Assembly: GCA_035342635.1 (NCBI GenBank)
Contig: DAOQXO010000025.1
Span: 1 to 29,626, forward strand
DNA length: 29,626 nt
From: CADEFQ01 sp035342635
Lineage (GTDB): Bacteria > Pseudomonadota > Gammaproteobacteria > Steroidobacterales > Steroidobacteraceae
Reading direction: 5' to 3'
Positions 1 to 8,100 of this stretch are shown here, one piece after another. Position 1 is the stretch's first letter. Every line of letters starts with the position of its first letter. The notes under the pieces are model-generated. The model worked only from the letters and a program-made list of their open reading frames with translations. It was not told the DNA's origin and ran no database searches. The translations under genes and the position numbers were made by a program.

Positions 1-2
1 TG

Positions 3-527
3 CTCGCAGTGCCGCTCATGTTGCTGCTGGCGGCCTGCGCCGGCACGCCGCGCTCCTCAGCGCCGACATCCGGCGCCCCCGTGCCCGCGTCCGGTGACAA
101 GACGTCGCCCGCGGCGACCGCACCCGGCCGCGGCATCGTGCTGGCCGCCGAAGGCGTGATCGGCACACCCTATCGCTACGGTGGCGCCAGCCTCCAGGGG
201 TTCGACTGCAGCGGACTCACGCAGTTCGCGCACCGTGCGGCCGGCATCTCCATTCCGCGCACCGCGGCTGCCCAGCAGCGCGCGGCGACCGCGGTCGCAC
301 GCAATGCCCTGCAGCCCGGCGATCTCGTGTTCTTCGTGACCGGTCGGCAGGGCGTGGACCACGTGGGGGTCTATGCCGGTGGCGGGCGTTTCGTGCACGC
401 GCCATCGAGCGGGCGTGTCGTCGCCTACGCCTATCTCGACGATCCCTGGTACGCGCAGCGCTACGTGGGCGCGGGCCGGTACTGGACGCACGCCACGGTC
501 GCTGCGACACCGCGCTCCTCGCCGTGA
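3..527 (+). CDS. NlpC/P60 (C40) family cell-wall peptidase lipoprotein, 5' end cut by the window
   Basis: Papain-like NlpC/P60 hydrolase, a family that cleaves peptidoglycan stem peptides at the cell envelope. Numbering from the first in-window GTG (position 9): a hydrophobic stretch ends in a lipobox-like LLAAC (Cys10), then a Ser/Pro/Ala-rich linker to about residue 42 and the catalytic domain. The DCSG motif gives nucleophile Cys67; His118 (DHVGVY) and His130 complete the usual Cys-His-His set. The reading frame is open back to the window edge and the GTG start lacks the positively charged n-region of a signal peptide, so the true start is very probably outside the window. The next gene begins 13 bases after the stop. 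Likely outer-membrane anchored and periplasmic; the exact bond cut cannot be read from sequence. Confidence 0.88.
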   Translation, partial: LAVPLMLLLAACAGTPRSSAPTSGAPVPASGDKTSPAATAPGRGIVLAAEGVIGTPYRYGGASLQGFDCSGLTQFAHRAAGISIPRTAAAQQRAATAVARNALQPGDLVFFVTGRQGVDHVGVYAGGGRFVHAPSSGRVVAYAYLDDPWYAQRYVGAGRYWTHATVAATPRSSP

Positions 528-540
528 TACGTTCACCGGC

Positions 541-1317
541 ATGCCGGGCCGCACCCTTGCCACGCTGACTGCTGCAGTACTGGTCACCGCCATGACAACG
601 GCGTACGCGGCCGATGCCCCGACTGTCCTCATCACCGGCGCGAATCGCGGGCTCGGACTCGAGTTCGCGCGCCAGTACGCCGCGCGCGGCTGGCAGGTGA
701 TCGCCACGGCGCGCAGGCCGGCCGAGGCCACGGCGCTCGCGGAACTTGCCGCCGCGCACCCCGGTGTGTCGATCGAGACCCTCGACGTGACCGATGGCGC
801 CGCCATCGAGGCGCTCGCGATGAAATTGCGGGGCCAGGCGATCGACGTGTTGCTGCACAACGCCGGGATCACCGGCGCGCGGGCCGGCCACGGGCTCGGC
901 AGCTTCGACTACGACCTCTACCGGCGCGTGCTCGAAACCAATGCGATCGGCCCGATGCGCCTCACCGAGGCGCTGCTCGACAATGTCGCCATGAGCCGAC
1001 AGAAAAAGATCGTGACGATCTCCTCGAGCGAGGGTTCGATCACGCGGGTCGATGCGCCGCGTGGTTACTGGTACCGCTCGAGCAAGGCCGCGGTGAACAT
1101 GTTGATGCGCAATCTCGCCTTCGAGGTGCGGAAGCGGGGCATCACGGTGGTACTCGTCAATCCCGGCCCGGTCGACACCGACATGATGAAGGGCGTGCGC
1201 ATGCCGCTGCAGCCGGTCCCGGTCGCGGCCGCGACGGTGATCCGCATCATCGATGGCGTGGCACTCGAAGAGACCGGCCGGTTCTGGGACTACCAGGGCG
1301 GCGAGTTGCCCTGGTAG
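541..1317 (+). CDS. Short-chain dehydrogenase/reductase with an apparent signal peptide
   Basis: Classical SDR of 258 aa with a Rossmann fold binding NAD(P)H. The cofactor motif TGANRGLG lies at residues 32-39, a Ser cluster (SSS) at 161-163 and the YRSSK catalytic pair at Tyr178/Lys182, followed by a PGPVDT segment. Read from the ATG at 541, the protein begins with a short basic n-region, a hydrophobic core and an AYA-AD cleavage-like site near residue 23, so it looks exported. A second ATG at 592 would give a signal-less cytosolic protein; neither start has a strong Shine-Dalgarno. It follows the NlpC/P60 gene by 13 bases and may share its transcript. Substrate unknown. Confidence 0.9.
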   Translation: MPGRTLATLTAAVLVTAMTTAYAADAPTVLITGANRGLGLEFARQYAARGWQVIATARRPAEATALAELAAAHPGVSIETLDVTDGAAIEALAMKLRGQAIDVLLHNAGITGARAGHGLGSFDYDLYRRVLETNAIGPMRLTEALLDNVAMSRQKKIVTISSSEGSITRVDAPRGYWYRSSKAAVNMLMRNLAFEVRKRGITVVLVNPGPVDTDMMKGVRMPLQPVPVAAATVIRIIDGVALEETGRFWDYQGGELPW

Positions 1318-1442
1318 CGGTGCCTGGATTTCGGCCTTTTTCGGTCAGTGAGCGCTGCCGCCGCGTTATGTCGCGCCGCAGCGCCGCTTCGCCCTCGTCT
1401 GCGAACGAGTGCACGGATTGCACATACGAGCCGCCGAATCGC

Positions 1443-1448
1443 TTGACG
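1443..1448 (+). promoter_or_regulatory. Possible -35 element upstream of the riboswitch
   Basis: TTGACG matches the sigma-70 -35 consensus at five of six bases and sits about 35 bases before the riboswitch core. No convincing -10 hexamer lies at 16-18 base spacing, so the promoter position is tentative. The rest of 1318-1480 shows no gene or clear structure. Confidence 0.25.
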
Positions 1449-1480
1449 GTGCGCAGCGACACTTCCAGACTTTATGTGTG

Positions 1481-1560
1481 ATCAGGCAAACCCGCCGCGA
1501 GGCGGGGACGCAAAGCCACCGGTCTTGGCGCGCGCCGAGACAGCGGGGTTGCCTCGAGGC
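1481..1560 (+). promoter_or_regulatory. Class-I cyclic-di-GMP riboswitch (GEMM-I)
   Basis: The segment carries the conserved GEMM-I core: GGCAAACC at 1485-1492, GGGACGCAAAGCC at 1505-1517 and a closing GCGGGGTTGCC at 1543-1553. Helices read directly: P1 AGGCAA (1484-1489) with TTGCCT (1549-1554); P2 CCCGCC (1491-1496) with GGCGGG (1501-1506) closed by a GCGA GNRA tetraloop, the loop that docks on the neighbouring helix in this class; P3 GTCTTGGC (1522-1529) with GCCGAGAC (1534-1541). The family binds cyclic di-GMP. It lies about 80 bases ahead of the start codon of the SPOR-domain gene, in a 319-base gene-free interval, and is the only strong feature there. Confidence 0.93.
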
Positions 1561-1629
1561 GCCGCATACCGGGCCAAGGCTTCGAGACTCCCCGGCCTGG
1601 CGTCCCTGTCCGCAAGGGTGTTCCGGGGA
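1553..1629 (+). promoter_or_regulatory. Candidate expression platform: RBS-sequestering hairpin and competing helices
   Basis: TCCCCGG (1589-1595) is perfectly complementary to CCGGGGA (1623-1629), whose GGGGA is the Shine-Dalgarno seven bases before the ATG at 1637. Two other helices are possible: CTCGAGGC (1553-1560) with GCTTCGAG (1579-1586), eight pairs including one G-T, which shares two bases with the 3' strand of riboswitch P1; and CCGGG (1569-1573) with CCCGG (1591-1595), exclusive of the sequestor. This fits translational control by the aptamer. Whether ligand turns expression on or off cannot be read from sequence. No U-run follows, which argues against a terminator. Confidence 0.6.
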
Positions 1630-1636
1630 AATACAG

Positions 1637-3322
1637 ATGCAGGTTACGGCTGAAGCCACGGCTGAGCAGGGCGCAGAGCCAGCGCAGTACGTCATCAATC
1701 TGTGCGCGTCCACGACGCCGATGGCGCTCGCGCAGCCGAAATCCGCCGCGCTGAAACGCTTCACTTTCTTCGTCAGCCGCCGCCGCGAGGATGGCCGCGA
1801 ACGCTTCCGTCTGCACATGGGCTACTTCGCCTCCACGGAAGAGGCGGACGAATGGCTCGGCGTCGTGCGCGAGCTGTATCCGGCCGCGTGGGTCGGCGAG
1901 GCGCCGGGCAGGAAACTGCGCGCCGCTGCGCGCGCGGCCACGCCGCCCGCCGCTGAGCCGGTCCGGCCGCCCGTGCCGCCGATTGCGGCGGCGCAGGCGC
2001 CGAAGCCGGAGCCTGCTGCGGCCCGCGAAGTCGCACCTGCGCCACCCGCGGCGACATCCGCCGCGCCGCCGGAGATGGCGGCACTGTCGAACGTTCGCGA
2101 AGTGCTCGCTCTGCTCGAGGACGACCCACCCGGCGCCAGCGACGTGCGCAAGGCACCCGCGGCCGCTGCGGACGATGCCACGGACGCCACCCGCAGCATG
2201 CCGGTGCAGACACTCTATGTGCCGCCGCCGCCGGTGCTGCCGGAACACATCCCGACCGTGCAGGCGCTGACCCCGGCGCCGATGGCGGCCAGGCCCGAAT
2301 CGCGCCCGACGCCGAAACCCTCGGTGCCGAAAGCTGCGGCGCCGAAGCCCGCGGCGCCGAAGCCTGCGGCCCAAAGACCCGCGCCGCCGAAAGTCGCCGC
2401 GCCTGCGCCGCAGGCTCCGCTCGCCAGGCCTGCGGTGCCGACGCAGAAGATCGCGCCGCCCAGGGTCACGCCGCCGCCACAGCCGGCAGCGGCCAGCTCA
2501 TCGCTCTCCGACACACAGGTGCTGCGCGTCCTCGAGGAGCGGCGCGCCGACGCCGGTGCAGCGCCCGGTCCCCAGACCGCCGAGGAGCGTGCGGCGCAGG
2601 CGGCCATCGAGCTGCTGCGACCGGACGACACGCGCACGATGCGCGCGCTCAAGGACGAGGTGCAGCTGAACGTGGCGGTGCAATTTGCCGTGCAGCTCGA
2701 TTGGTCGGTGACGCCGATCGACCTCGACAGCGTGCCGCCGCTTGCGATCTTCAGCGCCTATACGCTGTACACCATCGAGTCGAACCGCGACGGACGCAAG
2801 TGGTTCGGACTGCGCCTCGGCTTCTTCAGCGACGCGCTGTCGGCGAAGCAGGTCGCGTACTACGTGCGTTCGGACTTCGCGAGTGTCGCGGTGGTGCCGG
2901 TGCCGGCGGCGGAAAAGGAGCGCGCCATCGAAAACGCGCACAGCCAGCCGCTCGTGCCGCACAAGCGCAGCACCCGGAAACCCGTCGATGAGTTCAAGCT
3001 GTTCGATGCCGAACCGGTGGAGAAGCCGCCGGCGCCGTCGGCACAGGCCGTGCGCGCGAAACTCGAGGCCGCGGCCAGGGCCGACAGGAATCCAGCGCGG
3101 GCGCGGCCGAGACCCGCGGCGCGCAAGAAGGCGAATTCGCTCGAGGACGCACTCGAGCAGACTCTGGAGATCCTGGGTGCGAGCGAACTCGAGATCGACA
3201 ACGGCCGCGGCGAGCTGCTGAACGATACCGGTGTGCGCCACCTGTCGGTGAAGATCGACAAGCGCACCTCCACGTTCTCGAAGCTGCTCGACCGGCTCTC
3301 CGATCGCGTCGGCAAGGGCTGA
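1637..3322 (+). CDS. Double SPOR-like domain protein under c-di-GMP riboswitch control
   Basis: Predicted 561-aa protein. The ATG at 1637 is chosen over the longer open frame because it follows the riboswitch and a GGGGA Shine-Dalgarno. Two related modules are visible at residues about 17-88 and 348-425. Each has a beta-strand with a TP motif, an aromatic strand, a basic turn (RREDGRERF / NRDGRKWF), a strand of the L-H/R-x-GFF type and a following helix, as in SPOR domains, which bind denuded septal peptidoglycan. Between them is an Ala/Pro/Lys-rich linker with two similar short helices (VREVLALLED; TQVLRVLEER). The C-terminal ~55 residues are charged and lack Pro repeats. No signal peptide or membrane helix is seen, which is odd for a peptidoglycan binder. 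Localisation and partners are unknown; its stop abuts the stop of a convergent zinc-ribbon gene. Confidence 0.85.
   Translation: MQVTAEATAEQGAEPAQYVINLCASTTPMALAQPKSAALKRFTFFVSRRREDGRERFRLHMGYFASTEEADEWLGVVRELYPAAWVGEAPGRKLRAAARAATPPAAEPVRPPVPPIAAAQAPKPEPAAAREVAPAPPAATSAAPPEMAALSNVREVLALLEDDPPGASDVRKAPAAAADDATDATRSMPVQTLYVPPPPVLPEHIPTVQALTPAPMAARPESRPTPKPSVPKAAAPKPAAPKPAAQRPAPPKVAAPAPQAPLARPAVPTQKIAPPRVTPPPQPAAASSSLSDTQVLRVLEERRADAGAAPGPQTAEERAAQAAIELLRPDDTRTMRALKDEVQLNVAVQFAVQLDWSVTPIDLDSVPPLAIFSAYTLYTIESNRDGRKWFGLRLGFFSDALSAKQVAYYVRSDFASVAVVPVPAAEKERAIENAHSQPLVPHKRSTRKPVDEFKLFDAEPVEKPPAPSAQAVRAKLEAAARADRNPARARPRPAARKKANSLEDALEQTLEILGASELEIDNGRGELLNDTGVRHLSVKIDKRTSTFSKLLDRLSDRVGKG
2311..2400 (+). 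repeat. Low-complexity PKPAA-type repeat inside the SPOR-protein linker
   Basis: Near-tandem GCGCCGAAGCC-like units encode a run of Pro-Lys-Ala repeats (AAPKPAAPKPAA). This is an internal coding repeat forming an extended basic linker, and a place where length variation between strains would be expected. Confidence 0.7.
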
Positions 3323-3625
3323 CTAGCCCTTGCGGAACAAGTCCTCGAGCGCCGCGCGAGAGCGCTCGATTTCGGCGGTGTTCGCCGGCACGTACGCGCC
3401 TTCACGCGGCTTGAAGTGATCGCAGAAGTTCGCGTGCTCCTTGTCGCGCACTTCCTCGGCGGTGGGCTCGCGGCAATGCTTTGCGACGCGCGTATCGTAT
3501 TCCACGCATAGCCTGCAGACATGCAGCTGCGCGGCGCACGCCGGACATTCGTCGAGCCGCAGCAGCGGCAGCGACAGTGCGGCGAGCGAAGCGCCGCATT
3601 TCCAGCACACGAGACTGTGGGCCAT
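3323..3625 (-). CDS. Small Cys-rich zinc-ribbon protein, function unknown
   Basis: Predicted 100 aa from the ATG at 3625 (a GTG lies one codon upstream). Eight cysteines form CxxC pairs at 7/10, 27/30 and 37/40, plus Cys51 and Cys68 with nearby histidines (H50, H70), consistent with two or more structural zinc sites. The C-terminal half carries a charged EEVRDKEHANFCDHF segment that I recognise as typical of a conserved proteobacterial protein of unknown function. No signal peptide or membrane segment. It converges on the SPOR gene with back-to-back stop codons and is divergent from homospermidine synthase. No function can be assigned. Confidence 0.85.
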   Translation of the reverse strand: MAHSLVCWKCGASLAALSLPLLRLDECPACAAQLHVCRLCVEYDTRVAKHCREPTAEEVRDKEHANFCDHFKPREGAYVPANTAEIERSRAALEDLFRKG

Positions 3626-3678
3626 CACCGAAGCTTAGCAAGGTCGCGCCTGTGGCGCGCGGCGGCTAACATTCCCCG

Positions 3679-5139
3679 ATGGTGAAACAGAATGCAACGG
3701 GTGCGACAGGCACCGGATCGCCGCTGCTGGTCGAGTTCGCGGGCCGCATCGTCATGATCGGCTGCGGCAGTATCGGCCAGGTGATCCTGCCGCTGCTGCG
3801 TAAACACATCGGGTTGGGCCCCGATTCGCTCATCGTGCTCGCGGCGGACGATACGGGGCGCGGCGTCGCTTACGAGAATGGCGCGCCGTTCTTCTACTCG
3901 CACTTGAAGCCGCACCGCTTCCGGCGGCTGCTTGCGCGTCACGTGCGTCAGGGCGACCTGCTGCTGAACCTCTCGGTCGACGTCTCGAGCCTCGACCTCG
4001 TGCGCTTCGCGGCCGAGCGCGGCGCGCTCTACGTGGATACCTCGGTCGAGCCCTGGCCCGGCGTTTTCGACAATCCGATGCTCGACGTGCGCCAGCGCAC
4101 CAACTTCATGACGCGCCATCGCGCGCTCGCGCTCGCGCGGGAACTCGGCACCGACTCGCCGACGGCGGTGGTCGACCACGGCGCGAACCCGGGGCTCGTG
4201 TCGCACTTCGTCAAGCGCGCGCTGCTCGACCTGCAGCAAGCGCTGCGTGTCGACGGCGAGCCGCCGGCCACCCGCGACGACTGGGCGACGCTGGCGCGAG
4301 ATCTCGGCGTGTCGCTGATCCAGGTTTCCGAGCGCGATACCCAGGCGAGCGATCGCCCCAAGCGGCCCGGCGAGTTCGTCAACACCTGGTCGATCGACGG
4401 CATCCTCGACGAGTCGGTGCAGCCGTCGGAGATCTCCTACGGCACCGCCGAGAAACACCGGCCGCGCGGCTCGCAGTTTCATCGGCGCGATTCGGGCACG
4501 ATTTTCCTCGATCGCCCGGGCGGCGCAACGTTCGCGCGCAGCTGGACCCCATCGGTCGGCGGCTTCCAGGGCCTGATGATGTCGCACGACGAAGCGTTCT
4601 CGATCGGCGACTTCCTGTCGCTGCGCGCCGGTGGGAAGTTCACTTACCGGCCCACCGTGATGTTCGTCTACCATCCCTGCGACGACGCGATGCTCTCGGT
4701 GCTCGAGCTCGAGGGGCGCGGCTGGCAGCCGCAGGAGAAGAAGCGGCGGCTCGGTGCCGACATCGTGACCGGCATGGACGAACTCGGCGTATTGCTCGCC
4801 GGGCACAGCCGCAACGCCTACTGGTATGGCTCGCAGCTCACGATCGAGGAGGCGCGCCGCCACGTGCCGTTCGCCAACGCGACCACGCTGCAGGTCGCCG
4901 CCGGCGCGCTCGCGGCAATCGTGTGGGCGATGCGCAATCCCCGGCGCGGCATCGTCGAACCGGACGACCTCGATTTCGAGGACTGCCTCGATACGGCCAT
5001 ACCCTATCTCGGCAGGATGACCGGCGAGTTCACCAACTGGACGCCGCTGCAGGGTCGCGGCGAACTTTTCGAGGAGCGCCTCGATATCGACCGGCCTTGG
5101 CAGCTGCAGAATGTGCGCAGCCGCCAGTGGCGCGGCTGA
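3679..5139 (+). CDS. hss: Homospermidine synthase
   Basis: Predicted 486-aa cytoplasmic NAD-dependent enzyme making sym-homospermidine from two putrescines (or putrescine plus spermidine), with release of ammonia or diaminopropane. An N-terminal Rossmann motif GCGSIG is at residues 28-33, followed by the saccharopine-dehydrogenase-like fold and signature stretches such as LLLNLSVDVSSLD, VDTSVEPWPGVF and VVDHGANPGLVSHF. Trp237 and Glu245 have the eight-residue spacing I recall for the substrate-binding Trp/Glu pair of the Blastochloris viridis enzyme; this was not aligned. Length fits the bacterial family (about 470-490 aa). It stands alone, with its stop 16 bases from the convergent uvrA stop. 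No speE/speD-type genes are in the window. Confidence 0.93.
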   Translation: MVKQNATGATGTGSPLLVEFAGRIVMIGCGSIGQVILPLLRKHIGLGPDSLIVLAADDTGRGVAYENGAPFFYSHLKPHRFRRLLARHVRQGDLLLNLSVDVSSLDLVRFAAERGALYVDTSVEPWPGVFDNPMLDVRQRTNFMTRHRALALARELGTDSPTAVVDHGANPGLVSHFVKRALLDLQQALRVDGEPPATRDDWATLARDLGVSLIQVSERDTQASDRPKRPGEFVNTWSIDGILDESVQPSEISYGTAEKHRPRGSQFHRRDSGTIFLDRPGGATFARSWTPSVGGFQGLMMSHDEAFSIGDFLSLRAGGKFTYRPTVMFVYHPCDDAMLSVLELEGRGWQPQEKKRRLGADIVTGMDELGVLLAGHSRNAYWYGSQLTIEEARRHVPFANATTLQVAAGALAAIVWAMRNPRRGIVEPDDLDFEDCLDTAIPYLGRMTGEFTNWTPLQGRGELFEERLDIDRPWQLQNVRSRQWRG

Positions 5140-5155
5140 GCTGAACCGTTTCCGT

Positions 5156-8100
5156 TCAGGCGGTGCGCTCGGCCAGGAACGGCGCGAGCGCAGCGCCGGT
5201 GTGCGAGGTCTTCGCGCGGGCGATCCGTGCCGGCGGGCCTTGCGCGACGATGCGCCCGCCCGCAGTCCCGGCCTCGGGCCCGAGATCGATCACCCAGTCG
5301 GCTTCGGCGATCACGTCGAGATTGTGTTCGACGAGCACCACGGTGTTGCCCGCATCGACCAGGCGGTGCAGCGTCGCGATCAGCTTCTCCACGTCCGCCA
5401 TGTGCAGTCCCACCGTAGGCTCGTCCAGCACATAGAGTGTGTGCACCGGCTGGGCGCGCAGCCGCGCGCCCGCAGAAGTGCGTGCCTTGGCGAGTTCGGT
5501 GACCAGCTTGATGCGCTGCGCCTCGCCGCCCGAGAGCGTCGGGCTCTGCTGGCCGAGCGTGAGGTAGCCGAGCCCGACGTCCTGCATCAGCGACAGGGCA
5601 TGGTGTACCTTCGCGTGCGCGCTGAAGAACTCCACCGCCGCGTCGATGCTCATCGCGAGTACGTCGCCGATGCTTCGCCCGCGCCAGGTGACCGACAGCG
5701 TCTCCGGATTGAAGCGCTGCCCGCGGCACACGTCACAGGGCACCTTCACATCGGGCAGAAAGCTCATCTCGATGGTCTGCGAGCCCTGGCCTTCGCAGGC
5801 CTCGCAGCGCCCACCCGCCGTGTTGAAGGAGAAGCGGCTCGCCGAGTAGCCGCGCAGCTTCGACTCGGGCGCCGCCGCGTAGATGCGGCGGATATCGTCC
5901 CAGAACCCGACGTAAGTGGCGGGACACGAGCGCGGCGTCTTGCCGATCGGCGTCTGGTCGACTTCGAGCACGCGGCCGATCGCCTCGCTGCCGCGAATCG
6001 CCCCGCAGCCCGTGAGTGTCGCACGGGCGCGTGATCGCGTGCGTCCGCCGGCGACGATGCGTTGCAGATTGGCGTGCAGGACGTCGCGCGCGAGCGTCGA
6101 CTTGCCGGACCCCGACACGCCGGTCACCACGACCAGGCGCCCGAGGGGCACGCGTACGCTCACGCCCTGCAGGTTGTGCAGCGTGGCGCGCTCGATCGCG
6201 AGCGCGGGCGAGCGGGTGCTGGTCGCGCGACGCGGGCGCGCCGGGTGGTGCAGCGGGTTCGCGAGATAGCGGCCGGTGACCGATTCGGGCGAGCGCTCGA
6301 GATCGCGCGCGCGACCCTCTGCGACGATGCGACCGCCGCGCGTGCCGGCGCCGGGCCCCAGGTCGATGACGTGATCGGCGCGCAGGATCGTCTCCTCGTC
6401 GTGCTCGACGACGACGAGCGTGTTGCGGTGCGTGACCAGCTCATCGAGCGCGGCGAGCAGCACCGCGTTGTCGCGCGGATGCAGGCCGATGGTGGGCTCA
6501 TCGAGCACGTAGCACACGCCCTGCAGGTTCGAGCCGAGCTGCGCGGCGAGGCGGATGCGCTGCGCCTCGCCGCCCGAGAGGGTGGGCGCCGCGCGATCGA
6601 GCGCGAGATAGCCGAGGCCCACGCGCTGCAGGAAGGCCAGCCGGTCGCGGATCTCGGTGAGCAGGTCGCGCGCGATCGCGGCCTCGCGTCCCGCCAGGCG
6701 CAGGGTCCTGAAGTATTGCGCGAGAGCATCGACGGCATCGCGGGTGAGGGCCGGCAGCGAGCGATCGCGCAGACGCACGTGGCGCGCGATGCGGTTCAGT
6801 CGCTCGCCGTCGCACTCGCTGCACACCGGGCGATCCTCGTCTGCGAACTCGTCGCCGTCGTCACCCGGTTCGGTGCCCGCGCCCTGGCAGTGCGGGCACC
6901 AGCCGTGCGGCGAATTGAACGAGAACAGGCGCGGATCGAGCTCGGCGAAGCTCGCACCGCAGCCGGGGCAGGCGCGCCGGGTCGAGAACACCGCCACCTT
7001 GCCGGCGCGCCGCGCATCGAGGTCGAGCAGGTGCACGAGGCCCTTGCCGTACTCCAGCGCGCGATCGAGGGCGGCGCGCAGCTGGGCGTTGCGCGCGGGC
7101 TCGACCCGCAGGTCGCCGATCGGCAGTTCGATCGTGTGTTCCTTGAAGCGCGACAGGCGCGGCCAGCGCGCCGTCGGCGTATCGATGCCATCGACGCGCA
7201 GCTCGCGAAAGCCCTTCTTTGCCGCCCACTTCGCGAGATCCGTGTAATAGCCCTTGCGCGACACGACGAGCGGGGCGAGCACGCGCACCCGCTGGCCGCG
7301 ATATTCGCGGGCGATCGTGGCGGCGAGCGCGTCGGCACCCTGCGGCTTGATCGCGAGGTCGCAGTCCGGGCAGTACTGTGTGCCGAGCTTCACCCACGCG
7401 AGGCGCAGGAAGTGGTAGATCTCGGTGAGCGTTGCGACGGTGCTCTTGCGTCCGCCGCGGCTGGTTCGCTGCTCGATCGCAACCGTGGGCGGAATGCCGT
7501 AGATCGCATCGACATCGGGCCGGGCGGCCGGCTGCACGAACTGGCGCGCGTAGGCATTCAGCGATTCGAGGTAACGGCGCTGGCCTTCGTTGAACAGGAT
7601 GTCGAAAGCCAGCGTGGACTTGCCCGAGCCGGACACGCCGGTCACCACGGTGAAGGCGTCGCGCGGGATGCGCACGTGCACGTTCTGCAGGTTGTGCTCG
7701 CGCGCATTGTGCACGACGATCGCGTTGTCGCGTCGCGGGCGGGGCGCGCGTGCGGGAGTGTCGGCGACTGCGAGCACCGGGCGGCCGAGCGCCGCCTCGT
7801 AGTCCCGCAGCGCACGCGCCGTGTGCGAACGCGCATGCGTGCGCACCTCCTGTGGTGTGCCGCTGCAGACGACCTCGCCACCGCGATCGCCGCCGTCCGG
7901 GCCGAGATCGATGATCCAGTCGGCGGCGCGGATCACGTCGAGGTTGTGCTCGATTACGAGCAGCGAGTGGCCCGCCGACAGCAGCCCGCGCAGTGCGCGC
8001 AGCAGTTTCGCGACGTCATCGAAGTGCAGCCCGGTCGTAGGCTCGTCGAACAGGAAGAGTTTGCCGCGCGTGCGCACCTCGGCGGCGCGCTTCGGCGCGG

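Noticed and set aside
1409..1636. N-terminal extension of the SPOR gene through the riboswitch
   Set aside because: The frame is open, but it would translate the aptamer itself. The ATG at 1637 has a well-placed Shine-Dalgarno after the riboswitch.
2311..2400. CRISPR-like or tandem DNA repeat
   Set aside because: The repeat is codon-phased and encodes a Pro/Lys/Ala linker; there are no spacers.
3625..4863. 412-codon minus-strand open frame opposite homospermidine synthase
   Set aside because: No recognisable fold; antisense to a well-supported enzyme.
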